Source of the DNA: Gnetum montanum
Lineage: Eukaryota; Streptophyta; Gnetopsida; Gnetales; Gnetaceae
Direction: 5' to 3'
Length of the DNA: 64,000 bases
Assembly (NCBI GenBank): GCA_015680685.1
Contig: MNCI01000972.1
Span: 630 to 64,629 of the forward strand
Position numbers and translations under genes: made by a program. Within the stretch, counting starts at the first letter, position 1. Each line of letters starts with the position of its first letter. Shown here piece after piece: positions 30,718 through 40,389 of this stretch. A model generated the notes under the pieces. The model was not told the origin of the DNA. It did not search any database and saw only the letters and a list, made by a program, of their open reading frames with translations.

Positions 30718-33469
30718 TCATGTAGTTCCTGGTGGCGGTGGCTCCTCCATGGGTTCTTTTCCTTTATCATATGCTCCAGGCTTGGGAGCTTGATGGCATT
30801 GAAGTATGGCCTGGAGCTTCTCCTCTTCGGTTTGAGGATCTTGTGCCATCCATGCAAGTGTTCCAATGTTTGATGGAGTCAGCACCTCCCACAAACAGGG
30901 TAGTTGCAGGAACATCTGGTTGGCTTTGACATACCACGTCGCGAACACCCGTCGTTCCTCTTCATAGGCTCTAGCTTTGTCTTTATATTTATGAAGATCT
31001 GTTAGCCATCAAGCCAAGTCAGTTGCAATGTCTTTCTATCCTTGGTAGCTTGCTTTTACCACCTCGAGTTCAGAATTTGCAACATCTAGTTTCTCTACCA
31101 ACTTCTTGCGCTCTGCAAATTCTGCTTCATATTTGAGATGGGTGGAAGCTACCTACTGTTCGAGCTCTGTTCTCTGGTGCCTTACTATTAACATGGAAAG
31201 GTTGGCATATCTAAGGTTTTCCAACTCCATGTATTCTATTAGGTCCTAGATTTTCAGGTCCCGATTTTAACTTTCGCTTGGTGGGCGAAGGCATAAGTGT
31301 ATGGCCCTCCAATCAGTGTGTTGAGCACTGATAATGTTGATTTGAGCCTTGGCCATATGGATCTCCTTCTCCAGGATCTATTTATACATCCCCACCTGAT
31401 CACGGAAATGCTCCTTCAGTATCTCATGTCGTTTAGCCTCATTCTGCCACATGCTTATCTTAATTGTTGATTTTTGGCGAATAGCGCGTACCTCCTCCAT
31501 TGAGATCGATTCTCTCTAGCTAAATGGCTTACATCTCGGTTGACCTGAATGAATTTTTCTCATAGCTGATGAAAGTGTTCATCGAAAATGTTCTTTTGCT
31601 TCTCTACAGAGGTCAACCAAAGGTTATCTGCAACCAACTGCTTATTCTCTTCTTCTAAGGCCTTGAGTGCCTTAAGATCCATATGGGTTTGCACCTGTGA
31701 TGCGGAGGCATCCCAAACAGTCGTCTCCTTTTCTCCTACCACCTTCTTATTCTTTGCTATTAATTTTGTTAGCTACTGCATTCTAAAATTTTCTAGCTAG
31801 TCTGAGGGAAAAAATTGTAGAGGATCCCGCTGTGCTGCTTCTAAGGCCACGAGCTACTCTTGTAGTCTCAGCACTTCAGCTTCAGCATGCTCGACCCTTA
31901 CTTCAGATACGACCAGCTTTCCCTTTGTGGAAATGAGGTCTGATTGAATTGTTGTTACATCATGGGGGATGTCAATAGGGATGTCATGACATGCCCTATT
32001 TGAAGAAATCTCTCCAGCGCATCCTCATGTTCCGCAAGAGTCATTGAGGTTCTGGCTAGAGTTTGAGCATCCCATGCTCCTAAGAGATCTATCGGTGGCA
32101 CAACAGGTACATTGAAATATTCTTTGATGTGATTAGTGACCACTTCAGCGACTCCCATGACATTCTGGTGTTGCATGACCACCATAGTTGCCCCTTCACC
32201 AGTCTCTAACTGCACTTGAAAAGATGCCGCATTTCCTAAGATTTGTTGCAACCATCGGATTTCCCCTCCTCCTGTTTGAATTGATAATTCACCCCTTGTG
32301 CGATCTAATGAAATAGTAGGCTGATCGGCATCATCGATGACACAGAAGAGGTTTGCGTCATCATGACTTCCCCAACTAACCGTCCCAATGATGGCCCTAA
32401 TATGGCTCATCGACAGTCTGTAGTCTTGCAGCGGTAGCTGATCCTGACTTGTGCCAAGCCCTGCTTCTTGTTGTTGGCTGGGACCTGTGGATGGAGGTTG
32501 ACTGGGTCCAGCCATCTGTTCTTCTTCTTCTTCAAGTCTCAGCTCTTCGCCAGTGCTCTTTCTTGGAGCTGGCGCCTTTAGTAGTTTAGCATAAGAAGCA
32601 TTCTAGGCTTTTCGGAGGACGTCATTTGTGTATCCCCGAATACCAGCCCATTGGCACAATTTTCTGATAAGGCAGGGAAAAGGTAGTGCCATCTTCCCTG
32701 ACTTTTGTTCTTCAAATCACCTTAGGATCTCTATGAAATATAGATGGGGTAGGTTAGCATTAACCTTTCCCATCAACACTGCACATCCTCTAGCCACATA
32801 CATGGATATTCTTTTCAAACCTTTTGTGGGGAAGAGGTGATAGGTTCCAATTTTGAAATAAACTCTCTCTTCCATTGTGAGCTCACCAAAAGCTTTATCT
32901 CTGCCATAAGCCTTCTCTAACCAATCCTTTCACACATTAGGGTTTGAGTGGGTAAATAACTGAGCAACGTGGGGCCCTAAATTTGGAAGGTTTAACACTT
33001 CCGAAATAGCCTATGCAGAGAAATCAACTGTCACACCACAAATGTTAACCGTGGTGCCTTACTCCCTATTGTGCCAGAACTGGTATGTTTCACCTAAGTA
33101 CCAAGCACCACTTTTAGAGAGGACAAGCCATAAGGAAGATCCTTTGAGGTGATCCCTAATAGCCTCAAGAGCGAACTCTGCAAAAGATTCAAAGTTTAAC
33201 TCCACAATCACCACAGCGAATGTGGACTTCTCATGGATAGCCTGAACACATTCCAAGGGCAACGTGAGTTGTTGTCCCGATTCAGGCACAGTAGCAGCTC
33301 CTCCTTCTGCCTGCCTGGACCATCTGGTAGGAGGTTCATCTTGATGGATACTGAATGATTGCACCTCCTGTTCTGTATGTTGTCTGCTAGGGCCTTATCT
33401 TCCACCTCTATTAGATTTTTTCATTCCACCTTGAACAGAACCCTCTTGCTGTGCACATTTCGGGACCAT
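30718..33469 (-). pseudogene. Second (env-position) gene of copy B; ATHILA-ORF1-like
   Basis: The minus-strand ATG at 33467-33469 follows the same GTGATTGCAG acceptor as in copy A, and the stop is at 30718-30720. Several long open parts align with copy A: residues 36-136 (VIVELNFESFAEFALEAIRD, GSSLWLVLSKSGAWYLGE), 319-504 (MAGPSQPPSTGP, then MSHIRAIIGTVSWGSHDDAN) and a C-terminal part (GTLAWMAQDPQTEEEKLQAI). Where copy A has TAG in PPTR*S, copy B has Trp (PPTRWSRQ), and copy B has Gln where copy A has several stops. At least two frameshifts are present in the coiled-coil half. Comparison of the two copies shows that the ancestral frame was open. Confidence 0.65.
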
Positions 33470-33930
33470 CTGCAATCACATGGGTCAAACGTTAGTAAGG
33501 TTGTTTTTAAAGTCAAGTTATACCTTACTACTTTCCTTAATTAAAGATCTTATGTTATCACGTGTGATAGTGCCCGAAAGTTTATAATAATGAGTCCTGT
33601 GACTTAGGTGGTTTCCATTTTAGTCTCCCGGTGTACTTAAGGTCATATGATTTTTGGCACAATTATTCTAAGTGTTAAAGTTAATTACCCTATTTGATGT
33701 CCTTTGGGTGATGATAAATTTCAAAAAGATTTAGACACTTTTAGGTCAGTGTCTCTCCCCCACGACGAAACTGAACACTCTGGGTTCAAGTAGGTTCAAA
33801 CGGAATTAAAATTGGAGCACTAGTGAGCGAGATATAAGTGAAAAAGCAAGGGTCACACAATCGCAAGTCGTAGAGAAAAATTTCAACAACTCCCTCCGCA
33901 TGAATGGCAAAATGATGCTAAGTGTTGCGG
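33470..33930 (-). promoter_or_regulatory. Leader of the second gene, copy B
   Basis: The stretch aligns with 511-953 of copy A: GCAACACTTAGCATCATTTT just behind the TATA box, CCCAGAG..TTCAGTTTCGTCG, a GTAATT donor candidate after AAATAGG, and GTGATTGCAG before the ATG. Conservation of both splice-site candidates in two independently inserted copies supports a 5'-leader intron. Confidence 0.45.
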
Positions 33931-34045
33931 CAGTGGTGCTTATTTATAAGAAAATAGGACGCGATATCACATACGATACATTGCGTATGCGATATCACGT
34001 GGGACATGATATCGCGTACGCGATATTTCATCCCTAGTGATGTGA
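33931..34045 (-). promoter_or_regulatory. Internal promoter of copy B (palindrome array + TATA box)
   Basis: On the minus strand, several palindromes (AATATCGCGTACGCGATATC-type near 34010-34030, GTGATATCGCATACGC near 33980-34000, GTGATATCGCG near 33958) precede a TATAAATA box (plus-strand 33941-33948). The array begins with GGATGAAATATCGCG, similar to the LTR start TGATGAG plus palindrome. It is an LTR-like promoter inside the element. Confidence 0.6.
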
Positions 34046-34342
34046 GACACCAAGAAAATACCAAATTTTTAATTATTTTTCTTGAAATTAATATTGGAAA
34101 TTGAGGACATTGGCAAGTATTAAGTTGTCCTAGGGTAATTTCATTGATTCGAGAGGCACTCTTAATGATAATGATGTGAACTTTAGCAATAAAAATTTGG
34201 CGGTTACGAAAAAAGGAAATGTAATAGTACATTGGAACATTAAAATTTAGAGGGATAATGGTAGGGAAAGAAAATCAATTGAAAAATTAAGCTGAGGGTA
34301 AGAAATTGTGTGTTTGAGCTATGTCATAAGCGAAGATTACAA

Positions 34343-35137
34343 NNNNNNNNNNNNNNNNNNNNNNNNNNNNNNNNNNNNNNNNNNNNNNNNNNNNNNNNNN
34401 NNNNNNNNNNNNNNNNNNNNNNNNNNNNNNNNNNNNNNNNNNNNNNNNNNNNNNNNNNNNNNNNNNNNNNNNNNNNNNNNNNNNNNNNNNNNNNNNNNNN
34501 NNNNNNNNNNNNNNNNNNNNNNNNNNNNNNNNNNNNNNNNNNNNNNNNNNNNNNNNNNNNNNNNNNNNNNNNNNNNNNNNNNNNNNNNNNNNNNNNNNNN
34601 NNNNNNNNNNNNNNNNNNNNNNNNNNNNNNNNNNNNNNNNNNNNNNNNNNNNNNNNNNNNNNNNNNNNNNNNNNNNNNNNNNNNNNNNNNNNNNNNNNNN
34701 NNNNNNNNNNNNNNNNNNNNNNNNNNNNNNNNNNNNNNNNNNNNNNNNNNNNNNNNNNNNNNNNNNNNNNNNNNNNNNNNNNNNNNNNNNNNNNNNNNNN
34801 NNNNNNNNNNNNNNNNNNNNNNNNNNNNNNNNNNNNNNNNNNNNNNNNNNNNNNNNNNNNNNNNNNNNNNNNNNNNNNNNNNNNNNNNNNNNNNNNNNNN
34901 NNNNNNNNNNNNNNNNNNNNNNNNNNNNNNNNNNNNNNNNNNNNNNNNNNNNNNNNNNNNNNNNNNNNNNNNNNNNNNNNNNNNNNNNNNNNNNNNNNNN
35001 NNNNNNNNNNNNNNNNNNNNNNNNNNNNNNNNNNNNNNNNNNNNNNNNNNNNNNNNNNNNNNNNNNNNNNNNNNNNNNNNNNNNNNNNNNNNNNNNNNNN
35101 NNNNNNNNNNNNNNNNNNNNNNNNNNNNNNNNNNNNN
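34343..35137. other. Assembly gap, 795 N
   Basis: An unbroken run of N inside copy B, between the gag end and the internal promoter. A protease, as in the 21061-26385 element, or more pol could be hidden here. Confidence 1.
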
Positions 35138-35278
35138 AAAAATATTTATTAATCCTGCGTGTTAGTAAAATGGGGGATATCCCCCATAACTAATCAGTTG
35201 AGTATGGCAAGGATTAATAAATGAAGGTTGAGGATCCTTACATGTTGGAAGTATTGGGGTTGGTTCATACTTATCCCC

Positions 35279-37147
35279 TCAGGGTTCACACACTTGATTA
35301 TAATAAGCATAGTGGGGCACTTTATACGATGTAGTTCCCAGATAACGAGTTGACCCACTATGATATTTGTGACCGTTAGATGGTATGCAAGGATTGGATT
35401 GATGTCTTCCATGGTTGAGTTCATTGGGCCGTATGGTTGTTGGAGTGTTAGTTGGTGGCCTTGATGAAGTTACATGAGGCATTGGATTCGAAGGTAAGGG
35501 TGAACCACAGTGTGAGACTTGTGCTGGGTTGGAAGATGCAGTGGCCTCTGAATTATGTTGTCCCTTCTTACGGTTGTGTTTAAAGAAGGGGCGCTTCGGA
35601 TGTTGAGGAGGTTTCTCACTACTGTTGGTAGTAGTAGCACAAGTGTTGTTCGTGGGTTGTTGCTGTGGCACAAACACCTTAGGAACAATTGGTGGCATTG
35701 TGGAAGGAGGGAAAGGATGAGAATGTTGAAAGTTAGTAGGAATATAAGGTGCACAAGGTGGCGGTTGTGTTGGAGGCATGGGTTGATAGTATTGTGGAGA
35801 ATAGTATTGTGGTGAGATAGAGTATGTTGGCCCAAATGGAGAAACAAGATGTTGAACGTGATAAGCATTTGGATTCAGAAAATATGAAGGATGTCTCTAG
35901 TCTAAGGGTGGTCTCCCACACGACTGGGATTGTTGCCACTGTGATCGAACATAGTATCTCTGTATGAACTCTAGATGTAACGTGTTTCCCCAATGCTCAT
36001 GTAAATGTAACAATATTGGGCATTGGCCTTTGGGGTGATCGTACAGGAATATGTTGCATTCGTATGTATGATTAGTAGTTGAGCTCTTGTTTTCCTTGTC
36101 CCTTCTTTTCAATTGTCTACTATTTCGTCCTGCTTCTTGGGTTGTCAAAACTCTATCTCCAATGGTGTTGACACATTCTCCACACTTTTGATACATCCAT
36201 TCCAACATCTTATTGATCTTTTCCTTGGCTTCTTCTAATGATTGTTGTATTGGCAAAGATGATGTTTCCACCTTGAGATTAGTTGATTTCTCCTTTGTAT
36301 GATCATGGACCTTTGTTAAGTTGAAATTTTGGTCCTGTTGATGTTTTTCAACACTCGCCCATCTAGCCAATTATCCTTCTTCTTTTGCTACCCTCTTAAT
36401 AAGCTCTTGGATTTGATGGGTTCGTAGTTTGTATAATTAACCTTGGGCATACATTCCCAAGGTCTCTCTTGTTTCATTACGTAGCCCATCAATGATATGG
36501 TACATTAGCCTTTCCTCAGAAAACCCATGGCCTGGACAGTTGTTTAACAATGCATAATATCTTTCTAAGGCCATGTCCAAGGGTTCATGTTGTGCTTGTT
36601 TCCATCCTTGGATTTGTTTCCTCAAGGCTAACACTCTTTTGTAGGTTTGATATTTTTTGTTAAAGACTTCTACCATTGTTGACCAACGTCGTATTGAATT
36701 TGGTTTTAACGATCTATACCATACTTTTTCTTGGTCAACAAGTGTCATAGGAAAGAGATTAATTTTTTGCCAACCATTATCAATGTTATTCCGTGTGTAG
36801 GCATCGTAGAAGGCTTGTAAATGTTGATGCGAATCTAAGTCATAGCCTCCTGAAAATTTTGGAAAGTTGTTTAAATCAAGCCTAGGTAGATGGCTCTCTT
36901 TACGATGCCTACGTGAGACTTGAACAGTCTCTTGTAATTGCATTAGGCTTGTAGTGGCCAGTGGGGGTTCATTATCATCAGGTAAGTTATGTCTTCGTGC
37001 ATTGTGATGACGTTGTTTTCATTCATGTTTATAAGAAACTCCCACTTCAAGTTGTATACTCCAATCTTCATCATTGTATAGTTCGTTGGTTCTCCAATGA
37101 ACTTCCTCACTAAGTGTGGCGTTATTATTATCTTGTAGGAGAGGCAT
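35279..37147 (-). pseudogene. gag of copy B
   Basis: One minus-strand frame of 622 codons runs from the ATG at 37145-37147 (MPLLQDNNNATLSEEV) to the stop at 35279. It has four in-frame stops (near 37020, at 36437-36439, near 36372, at 35897-35899) and no frameshift. The Ty3-type gag domain is at residues 80-240 (LDLNNFPKFSGGYDLD, KVWYRSLKPNSIRRWSTMV, EPLDMALERYYALL, ETRETLGMYAQG). A knuckle-like CNIFLYDHPKGQCP has Phe for the second Cys. The C-terminal third is Pro- and Gln-rich (PPTQPPPCAPYIP), then basic (HPKRPFFKHNRKKG). It is homologous to the gag at 22010, with the same YDHPK knuckle. Confidence 0.8.
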
Positions 37148-37259
37148 TGTTATGTGTGAATTTATGTGACTTTTTATAATTACTTCTTTCTAAGAGATAT
37201 ATCATTAAGTCCTATACAGCAACCTTGTATGATATAACTAATCTAGATAACTAGCACCG

Positions 37260-37278
37260 TCCCCTGCAACGGCGCCTA
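37260..37278 (-). promoter_or_regulatory. Primer-binding site of copy B
   Basis: The minus strand reads TAGGCGCCGTTGCAGGGGA directly behind the 5' LTR end (CTCATCA). It differs little from TGGCGCCGTTGCCGGGGA, the tRNA-Asp-complementary site of Athila/Tat-type plant gypsy elements. Confidence 0.8.
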
Positions 37279-37924
37279 TGATGAGTGGCGAGGTACCCCT
37301 ACACTCAAGCATACGAATACGAGCATTCTCACGTGCGATCCAGTCAAACTCTGTAGATGGACTAGTTGTGGCACCTAGATCGTTAACCTTAGGTTGCAGT
37401 TCGCTATCTTCTCACCTGGACTAGTATTATCTTTGTCACGTATGGTTTAGTCCAAAGTGAGGTGTATGATATGTTCCTAATTCTAACGCTACTCCTGAAG
37501 GCAATGGAAAATAATATTAACTAAGCTAAGCTAGGAGGGAAAGGGTAAAAGAATCTAATCTAGCCTAAGTGCGATGAGCAACCAATTCCTTGATTATCCG
37601 TACACATCTNTAAATAAATAACAAAGTGAATGCTGAAATGATGAAGTAATCTCGATCTTTATTACTGGTCATGTGTGCATCCAAGTACGTCACACTAGAA
37701 TAAAGAATGCCGTACAATTATATTCACCACACTGCGGGCAAACACTAGAAAATAATCTAACTCTGGAGGGATCAAACTGCCAGAGTTTCACTACAATCTA
37801 ATTTCTAATGATGAACAAGGGAGAGCTACTTCTTATTTATAAACATTGTGGTCGACTACGATATCGCGTATGCGATATCGTGGGGGATGCGATATCGTGG
37901 CCCATGTGATATCGCATCCCATTA
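37279..37924 (-). repeat. 5' LTR of copy B (incomplete assembly)
   Basis: TGATGAG at 37279 and CCCATTA at 37918-37924 mark the ends. It matches 29715-30546 at roughly 90% by eye, but about 190 bp are missing at the single N at 37610, where the read jumps over the CCCAGTGG-repeat part. Palindromes at 37859-37916 include GATATCGCGTATGCGATATC. Confidence 0.8.
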
Positions 37925-38540
37925 ATAGGTGTAAATAATCTTAGTAACTTTGAACCTTATCAAATTACTAAAGATAAAATATATTTAAATAAATATGTTT
38001 ATCTTAGAGAATTTTATCCATTAACAAGGTTTGACCATCATGAGTCAAAATCAATTAAAATAACCAATTGGGTGATTAACCAAATCCGTCAAAAACAAGA
38101 TGATTTCCAACAAATAAAACAAAAGATCTTAATAGTTTCTAGCGAAGGCCCTGCAGCATTCAGACATAGAAAAGAACACTGATGTCATATAGATTTGTTG
38201 GATAATGTAAAAGTAAAAGCTAAAGCCCATCATATTGGAATGTCACCTGAACTTAGAGAAGAATGTGAGGCTGAAATTAAACAACTTTTAAAAAAAGGTT
38301 TTATAACTCCAAGTACTAGTATGTTTGCTTACGCAACATTCTATGTAAACAAAAAAGTGGAGTTAACTAGAAGGAAAAAACATTAGTGGTAAATTATAAA
38401 CCACTAAATGATACCATAAAACCTGTTCAACATCCTATACCCTCTAAAGACGATATTTTCCAAAGACTAAAAAATACTCACATTTACCCAGAAGATAAAT
38501 GGAAGACGACCTTTACAGTACTTGGGAGTCCATTAGAATT
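37925..38540 (+). pseudogene. Endogenous pararetrovirus: protease end and reverse transcriptase start
   Basis: The frame resumes after the second ATAGG and runs through a linker to an RT N-terminus: MSPELREECEAEIKQLLKKG (about 38238-38300), a FITPSTS block, AYATFYVNKK, VVNYKPLND (about 38390) and PIPSKDDIFQRL (about 38437). The combination AFYVNK..E...VINYKPLN......PIPNK.DL..R is typical of the petuvirus/florendovirus side of Caulimoviridae. The next catalytic block (F.KFD.KSG, first Asp) is missing: the sequence passes directly to EDKWKTTFTVLG and ends near 38540. YVDD, RNase H and beyond are lost. The copy is inactive. Confidence 0.65.
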
Positions 38541-39097
38541 TAAACTTATTTGAAATTTGAAGAGAGTCTGGCATACAATATTTGGAGTTGTGTGCTGCAT
38601 ATTTCCTTTTTGTTAAAAGGGTTCAGTATTGTGTTCATAATGGAAGTTAAATGAATAATTTACTTATTTGCATATGATTTGTTTAGCAAGTTCAGAGAAG
38701 TTATAGCATGCAAATATATTTTACTTCCTTTATGGGAGACACAAATCCTAAACTTGCCTATATTTTTGTTAATATTGAGCTTCCGGAGGAGTCCAAATTT
38801 TGTGTCTTATTAGGTCTTAAAGGTATTATCTTCATCATCAAATTATTTACCTACCTTACCATGTTAGCCTATGTTGTTGGGATAAAGGCACCATAATGAT
38901 GGTTAGGTCTTTACATTTTAATATCCTGGCATTGCGTAGCCAAGACAATATTTTTTTGGTTAGTTGTCCATGAAACATCAACCATAATATATGTGTACGA
39001 TATGCTCATAACTAAAATGTTGCAACCAGTAATGCGACATAATTCTGTTTTCCAATAAAATGCACCTTTCTAATAATGGACTTCTTTTGTTACGTAG
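38541..39097. other. Intron-like sequence before the RING-gene exon
   Basis: AT-rich, with no repeats recognised and only chance open frames. It ends in TTTTGTTACGTAG, the acceptor of the exon at 39098. It therefore appears to be the intron of the plus-strand host gene into which the virus and LTR elements were inserted. Confidence 0.4.
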
Positions 39098-39217
39098 CTT
39101 ATTGAAGAAAGTAATCGTGAAAGAAATGCCTTGTACGAGGAATGGTTGAACGAACACAAGACATTAAGCAAAGATGCTGCCAAGGAGATTCCAGAGCAAA
39201 ACAATGTTCAGAAGCTG
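39098..39217 (+). CDS. RING-finger gene, penultimate exon
   Basis: The 120-bp exon (40 codons, phase 0-0) lies between TTACGTAG and GCTG|GTATTT. It encodes a charged helix, LIEESNRERNALYEEWLNEH, followed by KTLSKDAAKEIPEQNNVQKL, plausible as the coiled coil that often precedes a C-terminal RING domain. There are no stops. The following intron would be exactly 100 bp (39218-39317), short but within plant limits. Upstream exons were not identified with confidence; candidates are at 18009 and 8888. Confidence 0.55.
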
Positions 39218-39317
39218 GTATTTTTCTTGGGATTAAATTTGAGTTTTACTCATACGAGCTTTATGAAATTTTCGTGTTTGATTGTTCTAACTCGGAGCGT
39301 AACCTTATGCCATGTAG

Positions 39318-39510
39318 AACAAAGAATGCTGTTTGCTTTGAAGAGTTGACAGTTGAGAATATAGCAGTGTTTACTCCTTGTGGTCATGCAAGGTGTTGCA
39401 TTGATTGTGCACGAGAGGTTTTTTCTGGAAAAGGTTTATGTCCCATCTGTAGGCAAAAGCTTTTGTATGAACCTTGTGTATGCCCAAAGGAGTTGTTGGG
39501 CATCAATTAA
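39318..39510 (+). pseudogene. RING-finger (C3HC4) last exon with a one-base frameshift
   Basis: Behind the acceptor CCATGTAG the phase-0 frame reads NKECC and then meets a stop within a few codons. A shift of one base in the run TGCTGTTTGC restores VCFEEL, FTPCGHARCCIDCA and GLCPICRQK to the stop TAA at 39508-39510. Read this way all eight C3HC4 zinc ligands are present with normal spacing (C-x2-C, C-x-H, H-x3-C-x2-C, C-x2-C). Such domains recruit ubiquitin-conjugating enzymes, so the gene is a probable E3 ubiquitin ligase. Either the copy is a recent pseudogene or the assembly has a one-base error. The alternative, a long frame from 39142, lacks the first zinc ligand. Confidence 0.65.
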
Positions 39511-40389
39511 AATGAGGAAATGAAAGGCAAGAGTTGGCTAATATTGATAAATTCTTTTAGGGAACTCTTTTTAGTTTTTTAATTTTGTTCTGTTTTTGTT
39601 TAGTGTGCCTAACATTTTTGTTCAAAAATGTTGTTAGAGCAAGGAGTTTTCAGTTTCAGGTTCAGCATCAAAGCTATGTTTAGTCCTTGGGGTCATGGAA
39701 GGTTGTTTATGATATTTACTCTTAAAAAACTCGGGATTGTGTCCTGAGTGCAGGAAGTGGACGATGAAAACACCTCATTCTAAAAGGATTTGTATTGAAA
39801 AGAAATGGATGATCCAAAAATCAGTATCGTAGGTGGTCTTTCTTGTAATCACATTGGAAAGTTACCGTATTCATTTCTTTGTTTATGTTGGAAGTTTAGT
39901 TTCACAAATCAACATTGTGTCGGTGTTCGTTTCTTGCTTATGTACTACAATGAATGGGAAAGCGTTTCCCCTCTTTGTAATTTCTCATTCATTGCTTCTA
40001 AGAATTCAGTAACTGAAACTGGCTATTCTTGGCTTTGTTTCTTGACGCATATTTACCTTTCTGAATCGCTGGTTTTTAAATGGACATCAATGTTATAATT
40101 TCTACAAACAGGAATGAACATAACCGTGATTCATCCTATTTAAGAGCATATACTTACTTTATTTAAACATTAAACCGTAGTTTTATATTCTAAATGTAAA
40201 TTGAAATAACTTAGTATATTCCTCAAGAGATCTATGGATCTATTGGGCCTAGCTTTGGGGGAGAAAAAACCTTAAAGCCAAAGCCTTAACAGAGCCCAAA
40301 GTTGCAAGATGACCCCCTAGTCACCCACAACAAGACAACAGCTTATTGCATCCCCAGGATGAAAGTTAAAAACCAAAACAGGCAATTCA
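39511..40389 (+). other. 3' flank of the RING gene with a decayed second RING copy (about 39660-39790)
   Basis: Near 39680 the plus strand reads AMFSPWGHGRLFMIFTLKK and, one frame over, SGLCPECRKW. This parallels AVFTPCGHARCCIDC...GLCPICRQK of the exon above, with several Cys lost. It is a tandem duplicate of the RING exon about 350 bp downstream. The rest is T-rich, compatible with a 3' UTR and spacer; an open frame at 39805-40098 has no recognisable features. Confidence 0.5.

Larger units (their letters stand above)
29715..37924 (-). mobile_element. LTR retrotransposon copy B with gag and a second, separately promoted gene
   Basis: A minus-strand insertion is flanked by ATAGG on both sides (29710-29714 and 37925-37929), interrupting the pararetrovirus protease. 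Order on the minus strand: 5' LTR, primer-binding site, gag, a 795-N gap, linker, palindrome + TATA promoter, leader with splice acceptor, second gene, polypurine tract, 3' LTR. No RT or integrase is visible; the gap is nominally too short for a full pol, but its length may be only an estimate. Same family as copy A (1-4829) and as the element at 21061-26385. Confidence 0.85.

Noticed and set aside
34308-35165. Long open frames over the N run
   Set aside because: They consist almost only of undetermined bases; there is no sequence evidence.
35555-35815. 86-codon plus-strand frame rich in Arg and Trp
   Set aside because: Antisense of the Pro/Gln-rich end of the copy B gag.
39805-40098. 97-codon frame downstream of the RING gene
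   Set aside because: Lies in the 3' flank with T-rich composition and no motif; probably chance.
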